Counted from the first letter of the stretch, positions 1 through 8,892 are shown. The stretch is DNA of 45,721 nt from Alistipes sp. (GCA_017623115.1 JAGAPT010000016.1:1-45721), one strand, 5' to 3'. The notes: generated by a model from the letters alone, not told the origin. Made by a program: numbers and translations.

Positions 1-1419
1 CGAGAGCTGCGACGTACCGAAGAAGGTGTTGATCACCGACGACAGGGTCTTCGCATTGATCAGGTCAACGGGCGTGAAGACCTCGTTGTCGCGGACGTTC
101 ATGCGCTCACGAATCGTGCGGGCCATACGTACGAAACCGATCGAGAACTGATTCGAGAGCTGCTCGCCCACCGTGCGGACACGACGATTCGACAAGTGGT
201 CGATATCATCCACCTCGGCCTTCGAGTTGATGAGCTGAATCAGGTACTTGATGATGGCGATGATATCCTCGCGCGTCAGCGTGCGAATCGCGGGGTCAAT
301 CTCCATGTTGAGCTTCTTATTGATGCGGTAGCGACCCACATCACCCAGGTCGTAACGCTTATCCGAGAAGAACAACTTCTCGATAACATCACGAGCCGTC
401 GACTCATCGGGCGGCTCCGAAGCGCGCAACTGTCTGTAGATGTAGAAGACAGCCTCCTTCTCGGAGTTGCACGGGTCCTTCTGAAGCGTGTTGTAGATAA
501 TCGAGAAGTCGATGCCCGAGGGATTCTCCTTGTGCAGCAGAATCGTCTTCGTGCCGCTCTCGATAATCTGCTCGATGTGCTCCTCCTCGAGAACCGTCTC
601 GCGGTCTACGATGACGTTGTTACGCTCAATCGAAACAACCTCACCCGTATCCTCATCTACGAAATCCTCGACCCACGAGGTCAGCACACGGGCTGCCAAC
701 TTACGACCTACGGCCTTCTTCAGATTCGTCTTCGTTACCTTCACCTCATCAGCCAGGTCGAAAATCTCCAGAATCTGCTGATCTGCCTCGAAACCGATAG
801 CGCGCAACAACGTCGTTACGGGCAACTTCTTCTTACGGTCGATGTAGGCATACATCACGTTGTTGATATCCGTTGCGAACTCAATCCACGAGCCCTTGAA
901 CGGAATGATACGCGCCGAATAGAGCTTTGTACCGTTCGTGTGCATGCTCTGGCCAAAGAAGACACCCGGCGAGCGGTGCAACTGCGATACAATGACGCGC
1001 TCGGCACCATTGATGACGAACGTACCACGCTCGGTCATGTAAGGAATCGTGCCGAAATAGACATCCTGTACGACTACGCCGAAATCCTCATGCTCGTCGT
1101 CCGTACAGTAGAGCTTCAGCTTTGCCTTCAAAGGCACGCTGTAGGTCAAACCACGCTCCAAGCACTCCTCGATGGTGTAGCGGGGCGGGTCGATGTAATA
1201 GTCGATAAACTCGAGAACGAAATTGTTTCGAGTATCCGTGATGGGGAAATTCTCCTGGAACACCTTGTAGAGGCCCTCGTTCTTACGATTCTCGGCCGTC
1301 GTGTCCATCTGGAAGAAATCACGGAATGATTTCAACTGCACCTCCAGCAAGTCGGGATAGGGAACCCGATTCTTCACCGTGGCGAAGCTGATTCTTTGTT
1401 GTGTTTTGGTGTTGGACAT
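1..1419 (-). CDS. rpoB: RNA polymerase beta subunit RpoB, N-terminal 473 residues (cut by window edge)
   Basis: This is the catalytic-core beta subunit of DNA-dependent RNA polymerase. The frame runs without a stop from the ATG complementary to 1417-1419 to the left edge, giving 473 residues. The N-terminus [18 protein letters not shown], the protrusion/lobe motifs ([21 protein letters not shown]) and the late segment [13 protein letters not shown] are characteristic of bacterial RpoB. The last visible residues, FFGTSQLS, are the opening of rifampicin-resistance cluster I, so most of the fork and the C-terminal two thirds lie outside. It follows rplL after an unusually long gap of about 520 bases. 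Because the frame is open at the edge, it has no complete reading frame in this window; the plus-strand frame over it is a shadow. Confidence 0.98.
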   Translation of the reverse strand, partial: MSNTKTQQRISFATVKNRVPYPDLLEVQLKSFRDFFQMDTTAENRKNEGLYKVFQENFPITDTRNNFVLEFIDYYIDPPRYTIEECLERGLTYSVPLKAKLKLYCTDDEHEDFGVVVQDVYFGTIPYMTERGTFVINGAERVIVSQLHRSPGVFFGQSMHTNGTKLYSARIIPFKGSWIEFATDINNVMYAYIDRKKKLPVTTLLRAIGFEADQQILEIFDLADEVKVTKTNLKKAVGRKLAARVLTSWVEDFVDEDTGEVVSIERNNVIVDRETVLEEEHIEQIIESGTKTILLHKENPSGIDFSIIYNTLQKDPCNSEKEAVFYIYRQLRASEPPDESTARDVIEKLFFSDKRYDLGDVGRYRINKKLNMEIDPAIRTLTREDIIAIIKYLIQLINSKAEVDDIDHLSNRRVRTVGEQLSNQFSIGFVRMARTIRERMNVRDNEVFTPVDLINAKTLSSVINTFFGTSQLS

Positions 1420-1764
1420 CGGTAAAAAACCTTTAATTTTTTGCTTTGACACCCATGATGACACATCCTCATAGACGAGCTTCCATACACAGCCCCACTC
1501 TACGGATGTTCTTCATCCTGCGTGTCCTCTATTTCTGCCACCCCGGGAGGATGGCCGTACGCGCGGATTGGAGAGCCCGATGCCGGGATTCACTCTACAA
1601 TCGGAGAATGCTCGTACGTTCGTTGTTTTCATTTGGTTGGCCCGGCAACCATTGAAAGGCGCGTCAGTTTGTTTTTTCAACCTCCCAAGGGCGTCAAAAA
1701 ACACGCAATCGATTGATTTTCAAATCATCAAACCAACCTCACCACCCCTTTCAATCGGCCTGGC

Positions 1765-1813
1765 CGAAGAAAAAGAAGCCCCAGTGCAAGCATTCACTCG
1801 CACCTCGGGGCTT
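1765..1813 (-). terminator. Hairpin plus T-rich run between rplL and rpoB (attenuator-like)
   Basis: On the minus strand AAGCCCC and GTGC arms (1800-1813) pair with GCAC and GGGGCTT arms (1776-1787), and the run CTTCTTTTTCTTC follows. The structure sits about 130 bases after the rplL stop and 350 bases before rpoB. It would act as a partial terminator, since rpoB must be transcribed. Confidence 0.55.
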
Positions 1814-1921
1814 GACATGTCAAAGGCGGGCACAGCTCCTAAATCGGCACTCCCGCACTTTAGACCAGAAAAGGCATAGAGCCAACACGCAATGTGTCAA
1901 GCTCTATACCTGTTGTCTGAG

Positions 1922-1937
1922 GGCTGTTTCCACAGCC
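1922..1937 (-). other. Small hairpin just after rplL stop
   Basis: A perfect 6-bp stem (GGCTGT / ACAGCC) with a four-base loop lies 7 bases past the rplL stop codon. It has no T-run, so it is more likely an RNA-processing or stability element than a terminator. Confidence 0.35.
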
Positions 1938-1943
1938 GGCGAA

Positions 1944-2321
1944 CTATTTCAGCTCTACCTCAGCACCTGCCTCCTCGAGAGCGCTCTTCAGGGCCTCAGC
2001 CTCCTCCTTCGAAACACCCTCCTTTACAGCCTTCGGAGCAGCGTCAACGAGAGCCTTGGCGTCGCCCAGCGACAAACCAGCAGCCTCCTTAACGGCCTTG
2101 ATTACCTGCAGCTTGGCCTGGCCTGCGCTCTTCAGAACAACGTCGAACGACGTCTTCTCAGCAGCAGCAGCCTCACCTGCGCCTGCAGCGGGAGCTGCAA
2201 CAGCAACAGCGGCAGCAGCCGGCTCAATGCCATACTCCTCCTTGAGGATCTGTGCAAGTTCGTTTACCTCGGTAACCTTCAGGTTCACCAATTCTTCAGC
2301 AAGTTTCTTGATATCTGCCAT
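1944..2321 (-). CDS. rplL: 50S ribosomal protein L7/L12
   Basis: L7/L12 forms the flexible stalk of the large ribosomal subunit and recruits translation GTPases such as EF-Tu and EF-G. The 125-residue protein has the usual layout: an N-terminal dimerisation helix pair (residues 1-33), an alanine-rich hinge (about 34-55) and the compact C-terminal domain with the factor-binding segment [19 protein letters not shown]. The length is normal for the family. It follows rplJ by 39 bases, the expected order. The ATG at the right end gives the canonical [14 protein letters not shown] start. Highly expressed and probably cotranscribed with rplJ. Confidence 0.98.
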   Translation of the reverse strand: MADIKKLAEELVNLKVTEVNELAQILKEEYGIEPAAAAVAVAAPAAGAGEAAAAEKTSFDVVLKSAGQAKLQVIKAVKEAAGLSLGDAKALVDAAPKAVKEGVSKEEAEALKSALEEAGAEVELK

Positions 2322-2360
2322 AGTAGTAGATTATTAAAATTTTGTTTGTTTCTTTTGTGA

Positions 2361-2885
2361 TTAATTGTTTCTCTCCTCGAGCGTCTTTACGAGGCCCGCG
2401 ATCTTCTGACCTGCAGCACCCTGCAGTGCAGAAATAACATTCTTGGCCGGCGACTGGAGCAGGGCGATGATATCGGCAACCAACTCCTCCTTCGACTTAA
2501 TGTTACACAGAGCGTCGAGCTGATTATCACCTACGTAAACGCAACCCTCAGCAAAAGCTGCCTTCAATACCGGCTTATCCGACTTCTTGCGGAACTCCTT
2601 GATAAGCACGGCCGGAGCCTTGGCTACGTTGGTGAACATAATCGAGGTCGGACCCTCCAAAGTGCTTACCAAATCAGCATCAGCCTTCTCCACCTTCTCC
2701 AACGCCTTGGCGAAGAGCGTATTCTTTACGACTACGAGCTTCACCTCGTTCTCGAAGCACTTGCGACGCAACGAAGCTGTCTGCTCAGCGTTCAAAGCCT
2801 CGATGTTGGTGATGTAGAAGTGAGGATATGCTTCGAGCTGCTCGGCGAGGCTGTTAATAACAACCAGTTTTTCTTCCTTTGTCAT
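2361..2885 (-). CDS. rplJ: 50S ribosomal protein L10
   Basis: L10 anchors the L7/L12 dimers to 23S rRNA at the base of the stalk. The 174-residue protein shows the L10 N-terminal globular domain (MTKEEKLVVINSLAEQL, then a central KNTLFAKALE segment) and a C-terminal helix (KTLEERNN end) that binds L12. It lies 19 bases after rplA and 39 bases before rplL. In many bacteria L10-L12 binds its own leader mRNA for feedback; I cannot point to that site here. Confidence 0.97.
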   Translation of the reverse strand: MTKEEKLVVINSLAEQLEAYPHFYITNIEALNAEQTASLRRKCFENEVKLVVVKNTLFAKALEKVEKADADLVSTLEGPTSIMFTNVAKAPAVLIKEFRKKSDKPVLKAAFAEGCVYVGDNQLDALCNIKSKEELVADIIALLQSPAKNVISALQGAAGQKIAGLVKTLEERNN

Positions 2886-2904
2886 CTCTAACTGTCCTCC
2901 TTAA

Positions 2905-3603
2905 TTATTTGGTTTCTACTGATTTGGGCTCAATCTGCAAACCGGGACTCATCGTGGTCGAGAGATAAATGCTCTTCACATAAGTACCTTTAGCGGCAGA
3001 CGGCTTGAGTTTGATAATCGTATTCAGCACCTCTTTCGCATTCTCTACGATTTGCTCTGCCGAGAACGAAATCTTACCTACCGACGTGTGAACGATACCG
3101 AACTTGTCGACCTTGAAGTCGATCTTACCGGCCTTCACATCCTGTACAGCCTTTGCAACGTCCATCGTTACCGTACCCGTCTTGGGGTTCGGCATCAGGC
3201 CGCGGGGACCCAGAATACGACCCAGCGCACCTACCTTACCCATTACGTTCGGCGTGCAGATGATAACGTCTACATCGGTCCAGCCAGCCTTAATCTTGTC
3301 TACATACTCGTCAAGGCCTACGAAATCGGCGCCTGCGGCCTGTGCCTCGGCCTCCTTCTCAGGAGTACAGAGCACCAACACGCGAACCACCTTACCCGTA
3401 CCGTGGGGCAGCGTTACCACACCACGAACCATCTGGTTAGCCTTGCGCGGGTCTACACCCAGACGCACGTCGACATCTACCGAAGCATCAAATTTCGTGA
3501 ACGTGATTTCCTTCAGAAGAGCGGCAGCCTCCGAGAGTTTGTAGGCCTTACCGGCCTCCACCTTGGCGATGGCATTCTTTTGGTTTTTCGTCAACTTACT
3601 CAT
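2905..3603 (-). CDS. rplA: 50S ribosomal protein L1
   Basis: L1 forms the mobile L1 stalk of the large subunit and helps release deacylated tRNA from the E site; in other bacteria it also represses its own operon. The 232-residue length is typical. Diagnostic stretches are [26 protein letters not shown] near residues 47-72, the [18 protein letters not shown] signature in the middle, and [17 protein letters not shown] near the C-terminus. It starts 8 bases after rplK and is almost certainly cotranslated with it. Confidence 0.98.
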   Translation of the reverse strand: MSKLTKNQKNAIAKVEAGKAYKLSEAAALLKEITFTKFDASVDVDVRLGVDPRKANQMVRGVVTLPHGTGKVVRVLVLCTPEKEAEAQAAGADFVGLDEYVDKIKAGWTDVDVIICTPNVMGKVGALGRILGPRGLMPNPKTGTVTMDVAKAVQDVKAGKIDFKVDKFGIVHTSVGKISFSAEQIVENAKEVLNTIIKLKPSAAKGTYVKSIYLSTTMSPGLQIEPKSVETK

Positions 3604-3611
3604 CTTCTTCT

Positions 3612-4052
3612 TTAGTTGTTAGGAAATTCACCCACGACTTTGATACCCATACTGCGGGCAGTACCGGCAACCATGCGCATTGCAGCCTCAATCGTAAAGC
3701 AGTTCATATCAGGCATCTTGTCCTGTGCAATCTCACGAACCTGATCCCACGTTACCTGACCTACCTTGTCGCGGTTAGGCTGTGCGGAACCCGTCTGAAC
3801 ATTGGCTGCTTGCTTGAGCTGAATAGCTACAGGCGGCTGTTTTACAACAAAGTCGAACGACTTATCGCTGTAAACGGTGATGATGACCGGAAGAACCTTA
3901 CCTGCCTTGTCCTGCGTACGTGCATTGAACTGCTTGCAGAAGTCCATGATGTTGACTCCCTTAGAACCCAATGCCGGACCTACCGGAGGCGAAGGATTGG
4001 CGGCACCACCTTTGATCTGCAATTTAATAAATGCAGCAACCTCTTTTGCCAT
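3612..4052 (-). CDS. rplK: 50S ribosomal protein L11
   Basis: L11 binds the GTPase-associated centre of 23S rRNA and, in other bacteria, is needed for RelA activation and is the thiostrepton-resistance locus. The 146-residue protein has the N-terminal domain ([34 protein letters not shown], with the proline pair at the drug-binding face) and the C-terminal rRNA-binding domain ending [13 protein letters not shown]. It lies 16 bases after nusG and 8 before rplA. Confidence 0.98.
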   Translation of the reverse strand: MAKEVAAFIKLQIKGGAANPSPPVGPALGSKGVNIMDFCKQFNARTQDKAGKVLPVIITVYSDKSFDFVVKQPPVAIQLKQAANVQTGSAQPNRDKVGQVTWDQVREIAQDKMPDMNCFTIEAAMRMVAGTARSMGIKVVGEFPNN

Positions 4053-4068
4053 AGTTTTCCTTTGTTAA

Positions 4069-4629
4069 TTATTCTTTTTCTACTTGTGTGAAACTCAACT
4101 CCATCGGAGTCTTGCGCCCGAATATCTTCACCGATACCGTGAGTTTCTTGCGCTCGTTATCGACAGCCTCGATGGTACCCTGGAAGCTTGAGAAAGGGCC
4201 ATCGGTGACCTTCACGGTCTCGCCGACGAAGAACGGTATTTCGTTTTCTTCCTCCATGGCGTTGATTTCGTCGACGCGACCCAGAATACGCGCTACCTCT
4301 TGTGGACGAAGGGGCGCAGCCACCATCTTGCGGCTATCTTCTTTCGTTTCGCCTAAGAAACCCAACACATTGGGAATATTACGAATAATCATAGGAATTT
4401 GGCCTACCAAAGCCGCCTCCACCAGGACATAACCCGGATAGGAAACCTTCTCTTTGGAGACCTTCTTGCCGTTACGGATCGTATAATACTTCTCCGTAGG
4501 TATCAACACTTGCGAGATGTAGTCTTCGAGTTTGCCGAGGCGAATCTCCTTATCGAGATACTCCTTGACCTTTCCCTCCTTGCCGCCCACGGCGCGCACT
4601 ACATACCACTGCTTCTGAATCTCACTCAT
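4069..4629 (-). CDS. nusG: Transcription termination/antitermination factor NusG
   Basis: NusG binds the RNA polymerase clamp through its N-terminal NGN domain and contacts Rho, NusE or the ribosome through its C-terminal KOW domain. In this 186-residue protein the NGN domain spans about residues 5-110 (QWYVVRAVGGKEGKVKEYL, then YPGYVLVEA) and the KOW domain about 130-186 (VGETVKVTDGPFSSFQGTIEAVD). Length and the secE-nusG-rplK order are standard. The 15-base spacing after secE supports one transcript. Confidence 0.97.
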   Translation of the reverse strand: MSEIQKQWYVVRAVGGKEGKVKEYLDKEIRLGKLEDYISQVLIPTEKYYTIRNGKKVSKEKVSYPGYVLVEAALVGQIPMIIRNIPNVLGFLGETKEDSRKMVAAPLRPQEVARILGRVDEINAMEEENEIPFFVGETVKVTDGPFSSFQGTIEAVDNERKKLTVSVKIFGRKTPMELSFTQVEKE

Positions 4630-4644
4630 CGCTAAATGGTGCTA

Positions 4645-4842
4645 TTAACGACCCAGATGGCCAAGCGTCTCGTAGATGAACTCCATCACGTTCTCGAACG
4701 TGAGGTCCATAGCCAAAACGACAACGGCGAAGATAGCCGAAGCCACCATCACCACAATCGTCGAGCTCTGAAGCTGCGGGAACGAAGGCCACGTCACCTT
4801 ATTTACGAGCTCGTTATAGGACTCTTTGATGTAATTGAACAT
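4645..4842 (-). CDS. secE: Preprotein translocase subunit SecE
   Basis: SecE clamps SecY in the inner-membrane protein translocon. The 65-residue protein is the short single-span form common outside the gamma-proteobacteria: an amphipathic helix (YIKESYNELVNKVTWPSFPQLQSST, with the conserved VTWPS core) is followed by one hydrophobic span (about residues 28-50). It sits between tRNA-Trp and nusG, the classical context, which makes the identification secure despite the small size. Confidence 0.95.
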   Translation of the reverse strand: MFNYIKESYNELVNKVTWPSFPQLQSSTIVVMVASAIFAVVVLAMDLTFENVMEFIYETLGHLGR

Positions 4843-4864
4843 AACTTTCTTCTTCTAAACAAGC

Positions 4865-4935
4865 AGGAGCAGAGAGATTCGAACTCCCATCAACGGTTTT
4901 GGAGACCGCTATTCTACCCTTGAACTATGCTCCTA
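4865..4935 (-). tRNA. tRNA-Trp (anticodon CCA)
   Basis: The minus strand folds as a cloverleaf: acceptor arms AGGAGCA / TGCTCCT, anticodon loop CTCCAAA reading CCA, and a TTCGAATC T-loop, with discriminator G. It lies between tuf and secE, its usual place in this superoperon. The 3' CCA is not encoded. Confidence 0.96.
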
Positions 4936-4970
4936 AAAATGAGAAGCGGTGCGGATTACACCGCTTCTCG
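4936..4970 (-). terminator. Intrinsic terminator after tuf
   Basis: On the minus strand an 11-bp perfect stem (GAGAAGCGGTG / CACCGCTTCTC) with a 7-base loop is followed by ATTTTT, which abuts the 5' end of tRNA-Trp. It lies 16 bases past the tuf stop. It should cut tuf transcription from the secE-rpl part, at least partially. Confidence 0.75.
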
Positions 4971-4986
4971 TTGGTCGTCGAGTGTA

Positions 4987-6174
4987 TTACTCAACAATCT
5001 CCAGAATCTGACCGGCACCTACCGTACGACCACCCTCGCGGATAGCGAAACGGAGACCTGCGTTCAATGCTACGGGGTAGATCAGCTTCACGGTAATCGT
5101 GATGTGGTCACCCGGCATCACCATGTCAACACCTGCGGGCAACGAAACCTCACCGGTTACGTCCATCGTACGCAGATAGAACTGGGGACGATACTTGTTG
5201 TGGAACGGCGTGTGACGGCCACCCTCCTCCTTCTTCAGGATGTAGACCTCAGCCTTGAACTCCGTGTGAGGCTTAATCGAACCCGGCTTGGCAACTACCA
5301 TACCGCGCTTAACCTCCTTCTTGTCGATACCGCGGAGCAACAGACCTACGTTATCACCGGCCTCACCCTCATCGAGGAGCTTGCGGAACATCTCAACACC
5401 CGTACAGGTCGAGTTCAGCGACTTCTCGCCAAGACCGATAATCTCAACGGGATCACCAACGTGGATGATACCGGTCTCGATACGACCCGTTACAACGGTA
5501 CCACGACCCGTGATCGAGAACACGTCCTCGACAGGCATCAGGAACGGCTTCTCGTTCTCACGTGCCGGAATGGGTACATACTCATCTACAGCATTCATGA
5601 GCTCCATGATCTTCTCCTCCCAAGTGGGCTCACCATTCAGACCACCAAGAGCCGAACCGCGGATGATAGGAGCGTTGTCGCCGTCGAAGTCATACTTCGA
5701 AAGCAGGTCGCGAACCTCCATCTCAACGAGGTCGAGCATCTCGGGATCGTCAACCATGTCGCACTTGTTCAGGAAGACAACGATGCGGGGAACGTTCACC
5801 TGCTTAGCCAGCAGTACGTGCTCGTTCGTCTGGGGCATCGGACCGTCCGTTGCAGCAACTACGAGGATGGCACCGTCCATCTGGGCAGCACCCGTTACCA
5901 TGTTCTTCACATAGTCGGCGTGACCCGGGCAGTCTACGTGAGCGTAGTGGCGGTTAGCCGTCTGATACTCAACGTGCGAGGTGTTGATCGTGATACCACG
6001 CTCTTTCTCCTCGGGAGCGTTGTCAATCGAGTCGAACGAGCGGAGCTCCGACAGACCATTCTTAGCCAGAACGGTGGTGATAGCGGCCGTCAAGGTCGTC
6101 TTACCGTGGTCTACGTGACCGATAGTACCGATGTTTACGTGCGGTTTGGAACGGTCAAATTTTTCTTTTGCCAT
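4987..6174 (-). CDS. tuf: Elongation factor Tu
   Basis: EF-Tu delivers aminoacyl-tRNA to the ribosomal A site as a GTP complex. The 395-residue protein carries all GTPase motifs: GHVDHGKT at residues 19-26 (P-loop), RGITI at 59-63 (switch I), DCPGH at 81-85 (switch II) and NKCD at 136-139 (base specificity). The C-terminal domains II and III are complete, ending [10 protein letters not shown]. It is flanked by tRNA-Gly and tRNA-Trp, the conserved arrangement. The plus-strand frame of similar length is antisense shadow. Confidence 0.99.
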   Translation of the reverse strand: MAKEKFDRSKPHVNIGTIGHVDHGKTTLTAAITTVLAKNGLSELRSFDSIDNAPEEKERGITINTSHVEYQTANRHYAHVDCPGHADYVKNMVTGAAQMDGAILVVAATDGPMPQTNEHVLLAKQVNVPRIVVFLNKCDMVDDPEMLDLVEMEVRDLLSKYDFDGDNAPIIRGSALGGLNGEPTWEEKIMELMNAVDEYVPIPARENEKPFLMPVEDVFSITGRGTVVTGRIETGIIHVGDPVEIIGLGEKSLNSTCTGVEMFRKLLDEGEAGDNVGLLLRGIDKKEVKRGMVVAKPGSIKPHTEFKAEVYILKKEEGGRHTPFHNKYRPQFYLRTMDVTGEVSLPAGVDMVMPGDHITITVKLIYPVALNAGLRFAIREGGRTVGAGQILEIVE

Positions 6175-6259
6175 AGTTGTGTTAAGTTTTAAAGTATAAT
6201 AATGTTTCTCACTTTATTCCGTTTTATGGGTTCGGCTGTTTGCCACACCCGAACCCTTG

Positions 6260-6332
6260 AGCGGAAGACGAGGCTCAAACTCGCGACCCTTAGCTTGGAA
6301 GGCTAATGCTCTATCAACTGAGCTACTTCCGC
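6260..6332 (-). tRNA. tRNA-Gly (anticodon TCC)
   Basis: The minus strand gives a cloverleaf with acceptor GCGGAAG, D-arm AGCTCAGTTGATAGAGC, anticodon loop CTTCCAA (TCC) and T-arm GAGTTTGAGCCTC. It lies upstream of tuf in the tRNA cluster. Confidence 0.96.
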
Positions 6333-6418
6333 AAAAACATACCGCATCAGAGCAGGTTTTCTCGCATCGACAACACAAAGGCAGCCCAATCAGGCCCCCT
6401 TCATCCTACAGAGAATAG

Positions 6419-6543
6419 CTTTTAATCCCTCTCCACCCAGCAAAGAGCGATCTTCTCAACCCCTCTCTACCCAGCAAAGAGCAACTTTTCAGCCCCTCTC
6501 TACCATTCAAGGAGTGACCTTTCAGCCCCTCCTCGCTTTGTCG
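6419..6543. repeat. 33-bp tandem repeat in the tRNA-Gly/tRNA-Tyr spacer
   Basis: Three successive units of about 33 bp begin at 6419, 6452 and 6485, and a fourth partial one begins near 6519. The shared core reads CCCCTCTCTACCCAGCAAAGAGC with drift in unit 3. The spacer is otherwise noncoding. Translated on the minus strand it would give an 11-residue repeat (REGLKSCSLLG type), but that frame runs through tRNA-Tyr, so it is not a credible gene. Confidence 0.8.
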
Positions 6544-6577
6544 CCCGAGTTTGCAACTCCAATCGGCACGCTTATAG

Positions 6578-6660
6578 TGGGAAGTGATGGATTCGAACCA
6601 CCGAAGGTAAAAACCAGCAGATTTACAGTCTGCCCCATTTGGCCACTCTGGTAACTTCCC
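6578..6660 (-). tRNA. tRNA-Tyr (anticodon GTA)
   Basis: The minus strand shows acceptor arms GGGAAGT / ACTTCCC, anticodon loop CTGTAAA (GTA), a long variable arm (class II, 83 bases), and T-loop TTCGAATC, with discriminator A. Both the long variable arm and the anticodon agree with bacterial tRNA-Tyr. Confidence 0.96.
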
Positions 6661-6737
6661 AAATCGCTCGCGACACGCCACATCGTCTATTCAACTCCGC
6701 GCAAGCATCGCTTTTATTCGCGCCCTCTCGACGTTTG

Positions 6738-6810
6738 AGCCGATGGAGGGACTCGAACCCACGGCCGCCTGATTACAAATCAAGTGCTCTGCCAACTGAG
6801 CTACATCGGC
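6738..6810 (-). tRNA. tRNA-Thr (anticodon TGT)
   Basis: The minus strand shows acceptor GCCGATG, D-arm AGCTCAGTTGGCAGAGC, anticodon loop TTTGTAA (TGT) and T-loop TTCGAGTC, with discriminator T. It is the first gene of the tRNA-tuf-ribosomal protein superoperon, 21 bases downstream of the nearer promoter element. Confidence 0.96.
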
Positions 6811-6831
6811 ATCTTTCAACCGTTCGGAATG

Positions 6832-6862
6832 CAAAGGTAGGCATAAAAAATTTACCGACAAA
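6832..6862 (-). promoter_or_regulatory. Proximal promoter of the tRNA-tuf operon
   Basis: On the minus strand TTTG (6859-6862) is followed after exactly 19 bases by TACCTTTG (6832-6839), a perfect match to the Bacteroidetes housekeeping promoter form. The predicted start lies a few bases before tRNA-Thr. Confidence 0.8.
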
Positions 6863-6946
6863 ATTTTTGGGCAAATTTTTCGAAAAAACCTCAACTCAAA
6901 GAGCGGTGATTCCCATCCGCAAAAAAAATCGGGCGGAAATCGGGTG

Positions 6947-6977
6947 CAAAGATACTTAACTTTTGCGAATAAACAAA
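6947..6977 (-). promoter_or_regulatory. Distal promoter of the tRNA-tuf operon
   Basis: On the minus strand TTTG (6974-6977), 19 bases, then TATCTTTG (6947-6954). It lies 115 bp upstream of the proximal promoter with the same geometry, so the operon appears to have tandem promoters. Confidence 0.75.
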
Positions 6978-7007
6978 TTTCGCTCATGCTTTTTTTCATC
7001 CTACCAC

Positions 7008-7040
7008 AAAAAAAAAGCGAAGCCCAAATTAGGACTTCGC
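7008..7040 (-). terminator. Intrinsic terminator of the susC-susD operon
   Basis: On the minus strand GCGAAG and CC arms pair across a small internal mismatch with GG and CTTCGC arms (7017-7040), followed by nine T. It is about 45 bases past the susD stop. Confidence 0.85.
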
Positions 7041-7084
7041 TTTCGCGTGATAACAACCGTTTCCGGTTGCGACTATACCTTATA

Positions 7085-8854
7085 TTAATAGCCGGGGTTC
7101 TGATCTGCCTCCGTCATCGCCGCATTAGCATCAATAGCGGCCTGCGGAATGGGCCACAGCAGTTGCTGGCCAATAGCCGAAGCAGCCGTACCCTTCAGGT
7201 AGACATTGTAGAGGTTGTTGTACTCCACCAACTTCTGCGTACGGCGCAAATCCATACGGCGGTGGCCGTTACCGAAGCTCTCACGAGCCGACTCCTCCAG
7301 AATCTTGTCGATTGTCACCGTCGTCTCGGGAGCAATACCGGCACGTACACGCGTCTCGTTCAGGCGAGCCAGTGCATTCGTGGGGTTCTCAGCCTTGAGA
7401 TAAGCCTCGGCAGCCACGTGGAACATCTCGGGCAGCGTGATGAGGTGCACATCGCGGAACGACTTGCTGTAATACTGCGGATTGGTGGCGTCGTCGAATT
7501 TGCGGCAGGGCTGTACCGACCACGTCTTGGCCAGCGCATCCGTCAAATCATACTTGTGCGTACCCTCCATATCGGGGTTATACTCTGCTTTATAGGTTCC
7601 CCACGGCTCCATCACCCATGTATTCTCCTTCTGGGGAATGATGAAGGTGTTCTTGCGGTTCTCGGGGTCTTGTGCACGCCAAGCCTTGATGTCGTCCAAC
7701 GTCTCCCAGTGTGCGGGATAGTAAACACCGACAATCTTACCCATGGCCGAGTTGCCATTGGCATACCAACCGAAGTAGTCACCAATCGCAGCACCCGACG
7801 CATCGTTCTTGAAGAGCGTCGTCGACACCTTCGAGAAGTCCTCCTTCACGAGCAGCTCACGCAGGAAGGTAGCCTCGTAACGCTTATCGGCCTTCTCAAA
7901 GAGGTAGAGCATACGGAGCGTCGGAACGAAAGCCGAGCGGCCCTGCTTCATACCCTCCTCGGCACCACCATAGTAGTTCGAGAAGTAGGCCTGATAGTTG
8001 TTGTTGCAGTTATCCTTGTCATGCACATCGCTCGAGAACTCCAGGTCGAAGATAAACTCAGCGTTATCGTCACCCGTGCAGTCAGCAGCCCACAGCGAAG
8101 CGAAATCAGCCGTCAGCTTACGACCGGCAATCACCTGGTCGGCATACTTGGCAGCCTCACCGAAGTAGCTTTTCTCATTCAGATCCCATGCAGCCGAAAG
8201 ATAGGTCTTGGCCAACAGCGCCTTGGCAGCCTCAATCGAAGCCTCGCCACCACCGGCCGTAGCAGTCGATGCCTTCAGGTTGTTGTTGGTAATAATCTCC
8301 GTCAGCGTCGAAATCAGGTAGTCATAAATATCCTTGGCCGTAGCACGCGGGTAACCCGACACTGCACTTGCTGCGAAATCCTTCACCAGGGGCACACCAC
8401 CGAAGTTGTTCACCATCAGGTAGTAGAAGTAGCAACCAATGAAGCGGGCCTCATCGATAGCCTTTGCCTTTACCGCCTCCGAAACCGATGCACCGGGAGC
8501 ATAGAACTCCACCGCACGGCAGGCGCGAATGGCATCGAAGCAGTTCAGATAGAAATCCTTTACCAACTCATGCTCGGGGGTCATGTTAGCCCACTTGTGC
8601 AGAGGCTGGTCGGCAGCATTACGTGCATCGGTATACATATCGGTACCCGAGCAGAAGTAGTTATCCTCGTTGCCGTTGTCATAAATCAGCAACAATTTGC
8701 CATAGGCATCATTGACGAGCGACTGGAAACCGGAGGCAGTTGAGAAAAACTCCGAATCGGTTACGCTACTCTTATTCTCGGCCGTCAGGAAATCGTCGCA
8801 TGCCGTCAGCGAGCAGACACCGACTAACGCGGCCAGATATATTAATTTTTTCAT
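7085..8854 (-). CDS. SusD/RagB-family outer-membrane lipoprotein
   Basis: SusD-like lipoproteins sit on the cell surface as a lid on a SusC-type transporter and capture glycans or peptides. The 589-residue protein starts with a lipoprotein signal peptide (MKKLIYLAALVGVCSLTAC; lipidated Cys 19), then DDFLTAENKSSVTDSEFF, typical of the family, followed by TPR-like helices and a C-terminal segment RESFGNGHRRMDLRR usual for SusD. I chose the ATG at 8852-8854; an in-frame GTG two codons earlier is less likely. It directly follows the SusC partner (38-base gap). The substrate cannot be told from the sequence, and no regulator or sulfatase lies beside it. Confidence 0.95.
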   Translation of the reverse strand: MKKLIYLAALVGVCSLTACDDFLTAENKSSVTDSEFFSTASGFQSLVNDAYGKLLLIYDNGNEDNYFCSGTDMYTDARNAADQPLHKWANMTPEHELVKDFYLNCFDAIRACRAVEFYAPGASVSEAVKAKAIDEARFIGCYFYYLMVNNFGGVPLVKDFAASAVSGYPRATAKDIYDYLISTLTEIITNNNLKASTATAGGGEASIEAAKALLAKTYLSAAWDLNEKSYFGEAAKYADQVIAGRKLTADFASLWAADCTGDDNAEFIFDLEFSSDVHDKDNCNNNYQAYFSNYYGGAEEGMKQGRSAFVPTLRMLYLFEKADKRYEATFLRELLVKEDFSKVSTTLFKNDASGAAIGDYFGWYANGNSAMGKIVGVYYPAHWETLDDIKAWRAQDPENRKNTFIIPQKENTWVMEPWGTYKAEYNPDMEGTHKYDLTDALAKTWSVQPCRKFDDATNPQYYSKSFRDVHLITLPEMFHVAAEAYLKAENPTNALARLNETRVRAGIAPETTVTIDKILEESARESFGNGHRRMDLRRTQKLVEYNNLYNVYLKGTAASAIGQQLLWPIPQAAIDANAAMTEADQNPGY

Positions 8855-8892
8855 ATTCACTTCTGTTTTTTGTGCGTTTTATCTCCGAAGAG

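Larger units (their letters stand above)
1420..1943 (-). promoter_or_regulatory. Long untranslated rplL-rpoB intercistronic region
   Basis: About 520 bases separate rplL from rpoB and I see no credible gene in them; small frames on both strands lack family features. Two hairpins lie in its rplL-proximal half (1922-1937 and 1776-1813, the latter followed by a T-rich run on the minus strand). I find no TAnnTTTG promoter in the minus orientation. By analogy with the rplL-rpoB attenuator of enterobacteria, the region may set the ratio of ribosomal protein to polymerase transcripts; that role is inference. Confidence 0.5.

Noticed and set aside
196-1329. 377-residue plus-strand reading frame
   Set aside because: It is antisense to rpoB, whose minus-strand frame gives a perfect family match; no family features in the plus frame.
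4927-6192. 421-residue plus-strand frame
   Set aside because: It is antisense to tuf and lacks recognisable motifs.
6406-6681. 91-residue minus-strand frame with an 11-residue repeat
   Set aside because: It overlaps the whole of tRNA-Tyr and has no credible start; the repeat is a DNA-level tandem repeat.
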